The translations under genes were made by a program, and so were the position numbers. A stretch of DNA of 64,000 nt from Paracoccus luteus (GTDB lineage Bacteria; Pseudomonadota; Alphaproteobacteria; Rhodobacterales; Rhodobacteraceae), in NCBI RefSeq assembly GCF_004522155.1, contig NZ_SDEA01000004.1, positions 245,214 to 309,213 of the forward strand, written 5' to 3'. The notes under the pieces were generated by a model. It made no database searches. It was not told the origin of the DNA and worked only from the letters and a program-made list of their open reading frames with translations. Positions 18,009-27,127 of the stretch are shown one piece after another. The stretch's first letter is position 1, and the number at the start of each line of letters is the position of its first letter.

Positions 18009-19604
18009 ATGACTGCCCTGCCCCGTCTTGCCGCCGCCTGCCTTCTGGCCCTGTCGCTGGGATCGGCGGCCCATTCCGTCCAGCCCGAGCTGCCCAGCGA
18101 CCCGGTGACGGCGACCCCACCCGACGTGCGCCCCGCCGCCACCGCCGACTGGCGGACCGAACCGCATCTGTCGGTCATACCCCGCACCGACGAGGAACGC
18201 GGGCGGATCGCCCGAGTCACCGCCCCGCCCACGGACTTCACGGTGCCCGAGCCGTTCGAGGCCAAGCCGGGGGGCGCGGCGACCACGCGGTTCATCCCGA
18301 CCGCCGACGCATTTTCGCAGCTGTCGGCGAACATGCCGGTCGCGCGCGAGATGGACTTCAAGATCGGCAACGGCATCTTCCGCAAGCTGTGGGTCGGCGC
18401 GCCCGCTTCCACCCGCGCCAGCGACGGGCTGGGGCCGCTGTATAACGCACGCGCCTGCCAGAACTGCCACGTCAAGGACGGCCGCGGCCGCCCGCCCGCG
18501 GGGCCGGACGACAGCCGCGTGTCGATGTTCCTGCGCCTGTCGGTGCCGGGCGGAGACGATCAGCCGACGATCCCCGGCTATATCCCGACGCGCCCCGACC
18601 CGGTCTATGGCGGTCAGCTGCAGGATCTGGCGCTGGCCGGCCACCGGCCCGAGGCGCGGATGGGCGTGAGCTGGACCGAACGGCCGGTCACGCTGGGCGA
18701 CGGCACCACGGTCAGCCTGCGTCAGCCGCATTATGCCGTCGAACAGCCCGCCTTCGGGCCGCCCGACGCGGGGCTGATGATCTCGCCCCGGCTGGCGCCG
18801 CAGATGATCGGTCTCGGCCTGCTCGAGGCCGTGCCGGTCGCCGACATCGTGGCGCTGGCGGACGAGGATGACGCCGATGGCGACGGCATCTCGGGGCGGC
18901 CCAACATCGTCTGGTCGGACGAATACGACCGCCCGATGCTGGGCCGCTTCGGGCTGAAGGCCGGGGCGCCGACGATCCGGCAGCAATCAGCCGGCGCATT
19001 CGCGGGCGACATGGGGCTGTCGAACAGCATCTATCCCGATCCCGCCGGCGAATGCACGGCGGCGCAGGCCGACTGCCGCCGGTCGCCCGCCGGGCAGGAA
19101 CCGGGTGTCCGCGACGGGCTTGAGGTCGATTCCGCCAGCCTTGATCTGGTGACGTTCTATTCGCGCAACCTTGCCGTTCCCGCGCGGCGCGGGCTGGACG
19201 ACCGCCGTGTGCTGCGCGGCAAGGAACTGGCCCACACGCTGCGCTGCACCGCCTGCCACAATCCCAAGTTCGTGACCCATCGCCTGACCGGCCAGCCGGA
19301 ACAGAGCTTTCAGCTGATCTGGCCCCACACCGACATGCTGCTGCACGACATGGGCGAGGGGCTGGCCGACCACCGGCCGGAATCGCGCGCCGACGGGCGC
19401 GAATGGCGCACGGCGCCGCTGTGGGGGATTGCGTTGAACGCTCAGGTCACCGGCAGCGAAACCTATCTGCACGACGGCCGCGCCCGGTCGCTGACCGAGG
19501 CGATCCTGTGGCACGGGGGCGAGGCGCAGGCGGCCCGCGACGGCTTTGCCGCCCTGCCCGCGCCGGACCGCGATGCGGTGCTGGCATGGCTGGGTTCGCT
19601 GTGA
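18009..19604 (+). CDS. Di-haem oxidoreductase family protein (DUF1111, 'thiol oxidoreductase')
   Basis: A 531-residue secreted c-type cytochrome. A signal peptide covers about 1-22 (CLLALSLGSAAHS). Two haem sites are visible: CQNCH at 150-154 and CTACH at 413-417. It belongs to the DUF1111 family related to di-haem peroxidases, regularly found beside imelysins. A role in periplasmic iron oxidation or uptake is assumed from that association and not proven. It overlaps the next gene by 4 bases. Confidence 0.9.
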   Translation: MTALPRLAAACLLALSLGSAAHSVQPELPSDPVTATPPDVRPAATADWRTEPHLSVIPRTDEERGRIARVTAPPTDFTVPEPFEAKPGGAATTRFIPTADAFSQLSANMPVAREMDFKIGNGIFRKLWVGAPASTRASDGLGPLYNARACQNCHVKDGRGRPPAGPDDSRVSMFLRLSVPGGDDQPTIPGYIPTRPDPVYGGQLQDLALAGHRPEARMGVSWTERPVTLGDGTTVSLRQPHYAVEQPAFGPPDAGLMISPRLAPQMIGLGLLEAVPVADIVALADEDDADGDGISGRPNIVWSDEYDRPMLGRFGLKAGAPTIRQQSAGAFAGDMGLSNSIYPDPAGECTAAQADCRRSPAGQEPGVRDGLEVDSASLDLVTFYSRNLAVPARRGLDDRRVLRGKELAHTLRCTACHNPKFVTHRLTGQPEQSFQLIWPHTDMLLHDMGEGLADHRPESRADGREWRTAPLWGIALNAQVTGSETYLHDGRARSLTEAILWHGGEAQAARDGFAALPAPDRDAVLAWLGSL

Positions 19605-20575
19605 TCCGCGCGCTGGCCCTGGCGCTGCTGATGGCGACGCCCGCGTCGGCCGACGTGGCCGAGGCGGTGGGCGACGTGATCCTGCCCGCCTATGACCGTC
19701 TGGCCGATGCCACCGCCGATCTGGACCGCACGGCGCAGGCGGACTGTGCGCCGCAAGCCCTGCACCCCGGCTTTGCCGCTGTCTGGGACGCCTGGGCCGC
19801 CATCGACTTTCTGCGGATCGGCCCGGTCGAACAGGACGGGCGCGCGCTGGCGATATCGTTCTGGCCCGACCCCAAGGCATCCGGCCCGCGTGCGCAGCAG
19901 GCGCTGATCGACGCGGCCGCGCCCGCCGTGGACGACCCCGCCGCCTTTGCCGATCTGTCGGTGGCGGTGCGCGGCCTCTCGGGGCTGGAGCGGCTGGTCT
20001 ATCCGTCCCCGCTGACCGGCGACGCCGACTATCTGTGCCGCCTGCGCCGCGCCACCGCCGCCGATCTGGCCCGCATGGCGGCCGAGGTGCGGGCCGAATG
20101 GGACGGCTATGCCGCCCGGCTGCTGGAACCCGGCGGGCCGGGCAACACCGATTTCCTGACGCAGACCGAGGCGCGCGCCGCCCTGTTCACGCAGGTCGCA
20201 ACCGGCCTGACGGCGCTTGCCGACAAGCGGCTGGGCCGTCCCCTGGGCAGCTTTGACGCGCCGCGCCCGGAACGGGCCGAGGCGGTGGCGTCGGGCCGCA
20301 GCCTTGCCAATGTCACGCGCTCGCTGACCGGGCTGCGCGACATGGCGCTGGCGCTGTATCCCGACGCGCCCCGCACCCGCGCGGCGTTCGACCGCGCCAT
20401 CGGGCTGGCCGAACGGCTGGACGATCCCGTCTTCGCGGGCGTGGCCGACCCCTCGGGGCGGCTGAAGGTCGAGATCCTGCAGCAGGCCGTTCAGGCCGCC
20501 CGCGCCGAGGCCGAGGTCGAGATCGGCGGCGGGCTGGGGCTTTCGGTCGGGTTCAACGCACAGGATGGCGACTGA
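19601..20575 (+). CDS. Imelysin-like periplasmic protein (second, HxxE-less type)
   Basis: A 324-residue secreted protein. I use the GTG at 19601, which overlaps the previous stop (GTGA) and directly gives a signal peptide IRALALALLMATPASA; an ATG at 19586 is an alternative. The helical repeats, AWAAIDFLRIGPV and GLSGLERLVYP, match the second imelysin-like protein of these clusters. The GxHxxE motif of the first imelysin is replaced by GLSGLE, so metal binding, if any, differs. It is coupled to DUF1111 upstream and DUF1513 downstream. Confidence 0.85.
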   Translation: MIRALALALLMATPASADVAEAVGDVILPAYDRLADATADLDRTAQADCAPQALHPGFAAVWDAWAAIDFLRIGPVEQDGRALAISFWPDPKASGPRAQQALIDAAAPAVDDPAAFADLSVAVRGLSGLERLVYPSPLTGDADYLCRLRRATAADLARMAAEVRAEWDGYAARLLEPGGPGNTDFLTQTEARAALFTQVATGLTALADKRLGRPLGSFDAPRPERAEAVASGRSLANVTRSLTGLRDMALALYPDAPRTRAAFDRAIGLAERLDDPVFAGVADPSGRLKVEILQQAVQAARAEAEVEIGGGLGLSVGFNAQDGD

Positions 20576-21657
20576 TGACGACACGCAGGACGATGCTGGC
20601 GGGGCTGGCGGCGGCGGCGATCCTGCCGCGCCGGGGCTGGGCCGCCGTGGGCGCGCCCGCCTATCTGGCCGCGGGGCGCCGCCCTGACGGCAGCCATGCG
20701 CTGCACGGCCTGGGCGCGGATGGCGCGGTCGTGTTCGCCGTCCCCCTGCCCGACCGGGGACACGCCGCCGCCGCCCACCCCGACCGGCCCGTGGCGGTCG
20801 CCTTTGCCCGTCGTCCCGGCACGTTCGGGGTCGCGCTGGACTGTCGAGACGGGCGGGTGCTGGCGCGCCTGACCCCGCCGCCGGGACGGCAGTTCAACGG
20901 CCACGGCGCGTTTTCGGCCGACGGGGCGCGGCTTTACACGTCCGAGGTGGTGGCCGAGGGATCGGCCGGGCGCATCGGCGTCTGGGATGCCGAGGCGGGG
21001 TTTCAGCGCATCGGCGAATGGGACAGCGGCGGCATCGGCCCGCACGACCTGCGCCGGGACGCCGCCGGGCGGCTGGTGGTGGCGAATGGCGGCATCCAGA
21101 CCGATCCGACCGACCGCACGCCGCTGAACCTCGACCGCATGCGGCCGAACCTGACGGTGCTGGACGAAACCGGCGCAATCCTCTCGCTGCGCGAGTTGCC
21201 GGGTGATCTGGCACAGAACTCGATCCGGCATCTGGCGCTGCTGCCGCAGGGGGCGGCCTTCGCGATGCAGTGGCAGGGCGACGCGGCCGACCCCGTGCCG
21301 CTGCTGGGCATCGCGCCGCCGGACGGGGCGCTGACGCTGTGCCCCTGCCCCGAGGCGGACGCCTTTGCGATGCAGGGCTATGCGGGATCCGTCGCCGCCG
21401 ACGCGGACGGCCGGATCGTCGTGACATCGCCGCGCGGCGGGGTGGCTATGATCTTTGCCGCCGACGGCACGCATCGCGCGACGCTGCGCCGCGCCGACCT
21501 GTGCGGGGCCGCGCCGGCACCGCAGGGCGGGTTCACCCTGACCGACGGCGGCGGCGCAGTCTGGGCGGCGGACGAGGGCGGCCTGCGCCTGCTGGCGCGC
21601 CACGACCTTGCCTGGGACAACCACCTGATCGCGCTGGAGTCCGCGCGGGGCACCTGA
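20575..21657 (+). CDS. DUF1513 family beta-propeller protein with Tat signal
   Basis: A 360-residue protein starting MTTRRTMLAGLAAAAILPRRGWA, a twin-arginine-like signal, so it is probably exported folded. Repeats such as FNGHGAFSADGARLYTSE and GPHDLRRDAAGRLVVANGG indicate a six- or seven-bladed propeller as in DUF1513. The family co-occurs with imelysin and DUF1111. Start overlaps the previous stop by one base (TGATG). Its last codons form part of a threefold DNA repeat (see 21622-21697). Confidence 0.85.
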   Translation: MTTRRTMLAGLAAAAILPRRGWAAVGAPAYLAAGRRPDGSHALHGLGADGAVVFAVPLPDRGHAAAAHPDRPVAVAFARRPGTFGVALDCRDGRVLARLTPPPGRQFNGHGAFSADGARLYTSEVVAEGSAGRIGVWDAEAGFQRIGEWDSGGIGPHDLRRDAAGRLVVANGGIQTDPTDRTPLNLDRMRPNLTVLDETGAILSLRELPGDLAQNSIRHLALLPQGAAFAMQWQGDAADPVPLLGIAPPDGALTLCPCPEADAFAMQGYAGSVAADADGRIVVTSPRGGVAMIFAADGTHRATLRRADLCGAAPAPQGGFTLTDGGGAVWAADEGGLRLLARHDLAWDNHLIALESARGT

Positions 21658-21697
21658 TCGCGCTGGAGGCCGCGCGCGGAGCACCTGATCGCGCTTC
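21622..21697. repeat. Three imperfect tandem copies of a ~30-base unit at the end of the DUF1513 gene
   Basis: CACCTGATCGCGCTGGAG begins at 21622 and 21651, and a third copy with CTT in place of CTG begins at 21682. The first copy codes for HLIALE at the protein C-terminus; the others lie beyond the stop. This looks like slippage duplication that left extra copies after the gene. Confidence 0.75.
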
Positions 21698-21714
21698 AGC
21701 GCCGCCCGCCCGTC

Positions 21715-22533
21715 TCAGCGCCCCAGCTTGGCGTGGACCTCGTCCAGATCGACGGGGCCTTTCGGCATCCTGTTGTCGGGGTTGTCGAAGTCATAGCGGA
21801 ACAGCTGGAAGTCCTTCTTGTAGATCTCCCAGACCAGATGCCGCGACAAATCGTCGAAATACTCGCTGACCTTGTGGGCGCGCTTGGGGCCGTGCCCTTC
21901 GGATTCGTTGAAGCGCGGCACGGCGTCCACGTCCACCGTCACCGGCGTGTCGGCCGCGTCCAGCACCGCCTGCATGCCGTCGTTGAACTTTTCGGTGAAG
22001 AAGATCTGGTCATACCGCCCGCCGTTCGCGATGAAGGTGGCGATATGGCCCGACATGGCCGACCAGTGGATGTCGGGTTCCATCGGGCGGCGCCAGCGGA
22101 TGGTGTCGCGCGCAAACAGCAGGAACCGGCGGAAGGACGCGATCTGGTCGAACTGGAACCCGTTGTCGGGGCTGCCCACATCGACGCCGTAACGCTGCAT
22201 CAGCTGCGGCACCAGGTTGCCGCGATACCGCTTGCCGTTGCGCTGCACGCCCGCGATCTTGTCGAAGAACGACGACAGGATGCGCGCGTAAGGGTTGCGG
22301 ACGCAGGTGAAGATCACCGGCTTTCGGTCGCGGACCGCGCGCTCGATCAGGGGCTGGCTGGCCTCCTGGCTCCATTTGTGAAGGCCGGTGGTAGAATCGT
22401 GGATGTCGCCGTCGAAATACCGCCCATGATCGGAATGGAACATGATCTGGCCGATGGTCGAGCAGGCGCACTTGGGCACGACCCGATAGGCAAGGGCTTC
22501 ACTCTCCGTCATCCATGTGCCGGGAAATCCCAT
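21715..22533 (-). CDS. Sulfotransferase family 2 protein
   Basis: A 272-residue protein with both PAPS-binding elements: the 5'-phosphosulfate loop VPKCACSTIG near residue 20 and the 3'-phosphate motif CVRNPYARILSSFFDKI near residue 80. Such enzymes transfer sulfate from PAPS to carbohydrates. The start at 22533 (MGFPGTWMTE) follows AAGGGG; an upstream in-frame ATG adds 21 non-conserved residues. It is divergent from a GT14 glycosyltransferase, suggesting both act on a cell-surface polysaccharide. Confidence 0.85.
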   Translation of the reverse strand: MGFPGTWMTESEALAYRVVPKCACSTIGQIMFHSDHGRYFDGDIHDSTTGLHKWSQEASQPLIERAVRDRKPVIFTCVRNPYARILSSFFDKIAGVQRNGKRYRGNLVPQLMQRYGVDVGSPDNGFQFDQIASFRRFLLFARDTIRWRRPMEPDIHWSAMSGHIATFIANGGRYDQIFFTEKFNDGMQAVLDAADTPVTVDVDAVPRFNESEGHGPKRAHKVSEYFDDLSRHLVWEIYKKDFQLFRYDFDNPDNRMPKGPVDLDEVHAKLGR

Positions 22534-22676
22534 GTCGTGCCCCTTGTCGCGGGGCCGCCGCTGGCTTGCCCCTCCGGTGAAAATCGTTATGGACACAAAT
22601 CAAATCGGCGGCCGGGATTCAACCTGGACCTGCAAGATAATGCGCCGCGAGGGCGTTCGTTGACCTGAGAGGGACG

Positions 22677-24257
22677 ATGGCCCGGATCGCGTTCATCCTG
22701 CTGTGCCACAAGGATCCAAAGGGCGTGATCGCCCAGGCGCGGCGGCTGACCGAGTCGGGCGACTATGTCGCCATCCACTTTGACGCCCGCGCCAAGCCCG
22801 CCGATTACGACGCCATCCGCCGGGCGCTGGACGGCAACCCCGGTGTCACCTTCGCGGCGCGGCGGCTGAAATGCGGCTGGGGCGAATGGTCGCTGGTCGC
22901 CGCCACGCTGGAGGCGGTGCGCGCCGCCGTCGCGGCGTTTCCGGCGGCCACGCATTTCTATATGCTGTCGGGCGACTGCATGCCCATCAAGTCCGCCGCC
23001 TATGCCCATGATTTCCTTGATGCCCACGATCTGGATTACATCGAGAACTTCGATTTCCTGGAGAGCGACTGGATCAAGACCGGCTTCAAGGACGAACGGC
23101 TGATCTATCGCCACTGGTTCAACGAGCGCACGCAGAAATGGTGGTTCTATACCAGCTATGAGCTGCAGAAGCGGTTGCGTCTGACCCGCCGCGTGCCCGA
23201 CGACATCCAGGTGATGATCGGGTCGCAATGGTGGTGCCTGCGCCGCCAGACCATCGAGAAGCTGCTGGCGTTCTGCGACGAACGGCCCGACGTCATGCGG
23301 TTCTTCGCGACGACCTGGATTCCCGACGAGACGTTCTTCCAGACGGTCGTGCCCCATGTCGTGCCGCGCCGTCAGATCCGGTCGCGGACGCTGACGCTGC
23401 TGATGTTCACCGACTATGGCATGCCGGTGACGTTCCACAACGACCATTACGACCTTCTGCTGGGGCAGGATTACCTGTTCGCGCGCAAGATCAGCGCCGA
23501 GGCGATCGCGCTGCGCCAGCGGCTGGGCGCGCTGTGGCAGAACGACGAGACGGTGTTCTCGATCTCGAACGAGGCGGGGGGGCTGTTCCGCTTCCTGACC
23601 CAGCGCGGCCGGGTCGGGCGCCGCTTCGGCCAACGCTTCTGGGAGGCCGAGGGCAGCCTGGGCCGGGGCCGCACGCTGCTGATGATCGTGGCCAAGAAAT
23701 GGCACGTCGCCAAGCGGCTGACGGCCGAGATGCGCGCCCGGACCGACGTCCCTGCTGTCGATTACCTGTTCAACGAACGCGACGCCGCGCTGCCCGACAT
23801 GGGCGGCATCGAGAACACGGTCGAAAAGCGCGAACGCCACCGCCGCGCGCTGGTCAGGATGCTGTTCGACCAGTTCCAGACCGACTGCGTGGCGATCTGC
23901 CTTGACCCGGCGGCGCTAGGGCTGATCCAGGATTTCGTGGACGACAAGGCCGAGGCGCGGGTGCTGCTGATCGAATCCGCCTTTGACGACGACTACGTGC
24001 GCGGCCACATCGGCCGCGTCGGGCTTGCGGGCGCGGGCAGCGCCGCGGGCGTCGTGGACCGGCTGGTGCCCGCCGTCCGCAGCGACCTGGAACACGAGGC
24101 CGAACGCCTGCGCGACCTGGACCTGCCGGTGATGGAAACCATCGCCCCCTGGGCCGGCGCCGAGCTGAACGCCGCGGCGCTGCAGCGTTTCCTGGGCGAC
24201 ATCGACCGCGACACCGCGCGCCTGCTGGCCGAAACCCCGCATCTGTTCGCCGACTGA
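22677..24257 (+). CDS. Beta-1,6-N-acetylglucosaminyltransferase-like GT14 protein with DUF5928-type C-terminal domain
   Basis: A 526-residue cytoplasmic enzyme beginning MARIAFILLCHKDPKGV. The first ~280 residues resemble core-2/I-branching GT14 enzymes (FYMLSGDCMPIKS, IGSQWWCLRRQT, WIPDETFFQTVV). The remaining ~240 residues match the extra domain found in Rhodobacteraceae homologues (DUF5928 by recall). Probable role: building surface glycans, together with the divergent sulfotransferase. The next gene follows after 11 bases. No signal or membrane segment is seen. Confidence 0.82.
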   Translation: MARIAFILLCHKDPKGVIAQARRLTESGDYVAIHFDARAKPADYDAIRRALDGNPGVTFAARRLKCGWGEWSLVAATLEAVRAAVAAFPAATHFYMLSGDCMPIKSAAYAHDFLDAHDLDYIENFDFLESDWIKTGFKDERLIYRHWFNERTQKWWFYTSYELQKRLRLTRRVPDDIQVMIGSQWWCLRRQTIEKLLAFCDERPDVMRFFATTWIPDETFFQTVVPHVVPRRQIRSRTLTLLMFTDYGMPVTFHNDHYDLLLGQDYLFARKISAEAIALRQRLGALWQNDETVFSISNEAGGLFRFLTQRGRVGRRFGQRFWEAEGSLGRGRTLLMIVAKKWHVAKRLTAEMRARTDVPAVDYLFNERDAALPDMGGIENTVEKRERHRRALVRMLFDQFQTDCVAICLDPAALGLIQDFVDDKAEARVLLIESAFDDDYVRGHIGRVGLAGAGSAAGVVDRLVPAVRSDLEHEAERLRDLDLPVMETIAPWAGAELNAAALQRFLGDIDRDTARLLAETPHLFAD

Positions 24258-24268
24258 AAGGACAAGCC

Positions 24269-24643
24269 GTGGCCTATGACGACAACAACATCTTTGCCCG
24301 CATGCTGCGCGGCGAGATCCCGAACGACACGGTCGCGGAAAGCGAACACGCGCTTGCATTCCGCGACATCCGCCCGCAGGCGCCGGTGCATGTGCTGGTG
24401 ATCCCGCGCGGGCGCTATGTCAGCTATGACGATTTCGCGGCCAACGCGTCCGAGGCCGAGATCGTCGATTTCCACCGGCTGGTCGCGCGCGTCTGCCAGG
24501 CCGAGGGGCTGGCGCTGGACGCGGGCGGCAAGGGGTTCCGCGCCATCACCAACGCGGGCGAACATGGCGTGCAAGAGGTGCCGCATTTCCACATGCACCT
24601 GCTGGGCGGGCGCAGCATCGGGCGGATGATCGCCCGCGACTGA
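24269..24643 (+). CDS. HIT family (HINT-type) nucleotide hydrolase
   Basis: A 124-residue histidine-triad protein with the catalytic motif HFHMHLLGG near residue 110 and the DIRPQAPVHVLVIPR strand. HINT enzymes hydrolyse purine phosphoramidates. It starts with GTG at 24269 behind GAAAGGAC, 11 bases after the glycosyltransferase gene, so it may share that transcript. Confidence 0.92.
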   Translation: MAYDDNNIFARMLRGEIPNDTVAESEHALAFRDIRPQAPVHVLVIPRGRYVSYDDFAANASEAEIVDFHRLVARVCQAEGLALDAGGKGFRAITNAGEHGVQEVPHFHMHLLGGRSIGRMIARD

Positions 24644-24715
24644 CCCGCCGCGAACCGGACCTGCCGCCGGGTGGGGGGGGCCGCGCGGTGGGCGCATCGC
24701 GGCGCTGCCTTGCTC

Positions 24716-24790
24716 GCCCGCGCTGGCTTGTCCGCTCGGCGCAGCCCTGCCCGCGCTGGCTTGTCCGCTCGGCCCCGCCCTGCCCGCGCC
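24716..24790. repeat. 33-base tandem repeat between HIT gene and ABC ATPase gene
   Basis: GCCCGCGCTGGCTTGTCCGC and the next five bases occur at 24716-24740 and again at 24749-24773; a partial third copy (GCCCTGCCCGCG) begins at 24777. The repeat lies in the 184-base gap between two convergent genes. I see no gene in it. Confidence 0.7.
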
Positions 24791-24827
24791 GGCCGGCTCC
24801 CTGCGTCCCCGCCCCCACCCGATCCGG

Positions 24828-25784
24828 TCAGCGGCTGCCGGTCAGCGACAGGAACACGTCCTGCAGGTCGGGCTGTTCGATGACCACATCGACAATCGGC
24901 ACGCCCGCGCCGCGCAGGCTGTCGATGACCCGGTCGGCCTGCACCCGCACCGGCGCATAGGACAGCGCCAGCCGCCCATCCGCCCGGCGTTCGATGCTGA
25001 CCCCGTCGGGCAGCGTCGGGACGGCGCCCGCCCAGCCGCCGGTGTCGATCACCAGCGTCTTGCTGTCGGCGCGGGCCAGCAGCGCGGCGGTGCGGTCGCG
25101 CACGACAAGGGTGCCGTGGTCGATGATGGCGATCTCGTCGCACATCTCCTCGGCCTCTTCGAGGTAGTGGGTGGTGAGGATGATCGTCATCCCCTGCGCG
25201 TTCAGCGCCCGCACGTTGTCCCACAGCATCTGGCGCAGCGCGATGTCCACGCCCGCGGTCGGTTCGTCCAGCACCAGGATGCGGGGGCGGTGGACCAGCG
25301 CCTTGGCCAGCAGCAGCCGCCGCTTCATCCCGCCCGAAAGCTGGCGGGTATAGCTTTCGGCCTGCGCGGTCAGGCCGACCAGCGCCAGAATCTCGTCGGT
25401 CCAGCGGTCGCGAGGCGCGACGCCATACAGCCCCGCCTGCACCTCGAGGCTGGCGCGGGGGGTGAAGAACGGGTCGATGTTCAGTTCCTGCGGCATCACC
25501 CCGATGGCGGCGCGGGACTGGCGCGGGTTGACGTCCTGGTCGTATCCCCAGATCTCCACCCGGCCCGCCGACTTGTTCACCAGCCCGGCCAGAATGTTGA
25601 TCAGCGTGGATTTTCCCGCGCCGTTCGGCCCCAGCAGGCCGAATATCGCACCGCGCGGAATGGCAAGGTCGATGCCCTTCAACGCGTGCTTGGCAGGCAC
25701 CTGTCCGGCGGCGGCATAGGTCTTTTGCAGCCCGGTCAGTCGGATGGCGGCGTCGGGCACGGCGGGTGTCGGGGGGGCGGTCAT
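24828..25784 (-). CDS. ABC-2 type transporter ATP-binding protein
   Basis: A 318-residue ATPase: Walker [15 protein letters not shown] near residue 55, signature [16 protein letters not shown] near 150, Walker [13 protein letters not shown] and the switch [11 protein letters not shown]. The C-terminal ~100 residues are the DrrA-type extension. It resembles the YadG-type subgroup ([19 protein letters not shown]). Its permease is not adjacent: neighbours are a HIT protein and a small zinc-finger gene, so the partner must lie elsewhere. Confidence 0.88.
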   Translation of the reverse strand: MTAPPTPAVPDAAIRLTGLQKTYAAAGQVPAKHALKGIDLAIPRGAIFGLLGPNGAGKSTLINILAGLVNKSAGRVEIWGYDQDVNPRQSRAAIGVMPQELNIDPFFTPRASLEVQAGLYGVAPRDRWTDEILALVGLTAQAESYTRQLSGGMKRRLLLAKALVHRPRILVLDEPTAGVDIALRQMLWDNVRALNAQGMTIILTTHYLEEAEEMCDEIAIIDHGTLVVRDRTAALLARADSKTLVIDTGGWAGAVPTLPDGVSIERRADGRLALSYAPVRVQADRVIDSLRGAGVPIVDVVIEQPDLQDVFLSLTGSR

Positions 25785-25897
25785 CGGGGCTGGTCCTTGG
25801 CGGCCCGCTTGCCGCAGGGCGCGGGATGGCTAGAATGGCGGGGCCTTTGTCCGCAGCCGTTAAACCGGCCTTTGCCCCCCAGCACAAGAGAGCCCCG

Positions 25898-26140
25898 ATG
25901 CGCCACGCGATCACCGAAACGCCGCTGTCCACGAACCAGGACCAGAACGGCGAGGTCATGCCCGCCCCGGAAACGCAGGTCGTGACCGCATGGAAGGTCG
26001 CCTGCGACGGCGACGAGGCGAGCGGCAGCGGGCATCCGCGCGTGTGGCTGGCGATCTCTCCCGCAACCGGCTGGGTCGATTGCGGCTATTGCGACAAGCG
26101 GTTCGTCGTGGACCGCGACCATGCCGAGGGCGCGCACTGA
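25898..26140 (+). CDS. Zinc-finger (zf-CHCC) small protein
   Basis: An 80-residue protein with the CHCC zinc-binding pattern: Cys in [17 protein letters not shown], the His 10 residues on, then CGYC ([12 protein letters not shown]). The fold is shared with the NDUFS6-type subunit of complex I and with small uncharacterised alphaproteobacterial proteins. The start used is ATG at 25898; ATG at 25958 (MPAPETQVV) would give a shorter protein that still has all four ligands. Confidence 0.85.
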   Translation: MRHAITETPLSTNQDQNGEVMPAPETQVVTAWKVACDGDEASGSGHPRVWLAISPATGWVDCGYCDKRFVVDRDHAEGAH

Positions 26141-26150
26141 CGTCAGGCGG

Positions 26151-27125
26151 CTAGGCGCGCAGCGCGTCATCCGCGCAGCCCGAGGCCGCGGTTTCCAGCT
26201 CGATCGTGGCGTGGGCGATGGCGTGGCGCGCGCCCAGCGCGGTCTTGGCCGCCCGCAGCGTCGCGGCAGGGTCGGCGCCGTCCGACACCACCAGATGCAT
26301 GTCGGCGGCCAGGCGCCGTTCGTCGATCTGCCACAGATGCAGATGGTGGACCGAGGCGACGCCCGGCACCGCCGTCACGGTGTCGGCCACCGCGCGCGGA
26401 TCGACGCCGCCCGGCGCACCCAGCATCAACAGCCGCAGCACGCGCATCAGATCGCCGCGCAGGTGCCACAGGATCACGACGGAAATCCCCAGCGTCAGCA
26501 GCGGGTCGGCCAGCCGCCAGCCGAAGGCCCAGATCAGCACGCCGCCCAACAGGACGGCGACCGAGACACCCGCATCGGCCAGGTTGTGCATGAAGGCCGC
26601 GCGGATGTTCAGGCTGTCGCGGGCAAGCCGCATGGTCAGCGCGGCGGTGCCAAGGTCCACGACCAGCGCCAGCCCGGCCAGCGCCATGACCAAGCCCGCG
26701 GCGACCGGGGGCGGGTCGGCAAGCCGGCCGAACGCCTCGACCATCAGCCAGACGGACACGGCGATCAGCGCAAGATAGTTGGCGAAGGCGGCGACGATCT
26801 CGGCGCGTGACCAGCCAAAGCTCATCGTCGGGCTGGGGGGCCGCTGCGCCAGCCGGCGCGCGCCAAAGGCCAGCACCAGCGCCAGCGCGTCCGACAAATT
26901 GTGCACCCCGTCCGCCACCAGCGCGACGGAATCGGCCGCCAGCCCACCCACGATCTGCGCGCCCGTCAGGACAAGGTTGATCGCCACCGCCCAGACCAGC
27001 GCCCGGTCGCCCAGACCGGCCGCGTGATCGTGCCCATGCCCGCCCGGTCCGTGGTCGTGCCCATGCCCCTGGCCGTGGTCATGCCCGTGGCCGTGGCCGT
27101 GATTATGCTTGCCCTGCCCCGCCAC
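26151..27125 (-). CDS. Cation diffusion facilitator (zinc-type) transporter
   Basis: A 324-residue CDF exporter with a His-rich N-terminus (GHGHGHDHGQGHGHDHG), six membrane spans and a C-terminal cytoplasmic domain. The metal-site motifs are LVADGVHNLSDALALV (span 2) and HNLADAGVSVAVLLGG (span 5), with HN-x2-DA patterns typical of Zn2+ transporters such as ZitB/CzcD. The start is GTG at 27125, two bases after the polA stop, so it is probably cotranscribed with polA. Confidence 0.9.
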   Translation of the reverse strand: MAGQGKHNHGHGHGHDHGQGHGHDHGPGGHGHDHAAGLGDRALVWAVAINLVLTGAQIVGGLAADSVALVADGVHNLSDALALVLAFGARRLAQRPPSPTMSFGWSRAEIVAAFANYLALIAVSVWLMVEAFGRLADPPPVAAGLVMALAGLALVVDLGTAALTMRLARDSLNIRAAFMHNLADAGVSVAVLLGGVLIWAFGWRLADPLLTLGISVVILWHLRGDLMRVLRLLMLGAPGGVDPRAVADTVTAVPGVASVHHLHLWQIDERRLAADMHLVVSDGADPAATLRAAKTALGARHAIAHATIELETAASGCADDALRA

Positions 27126-27127
27126 GA

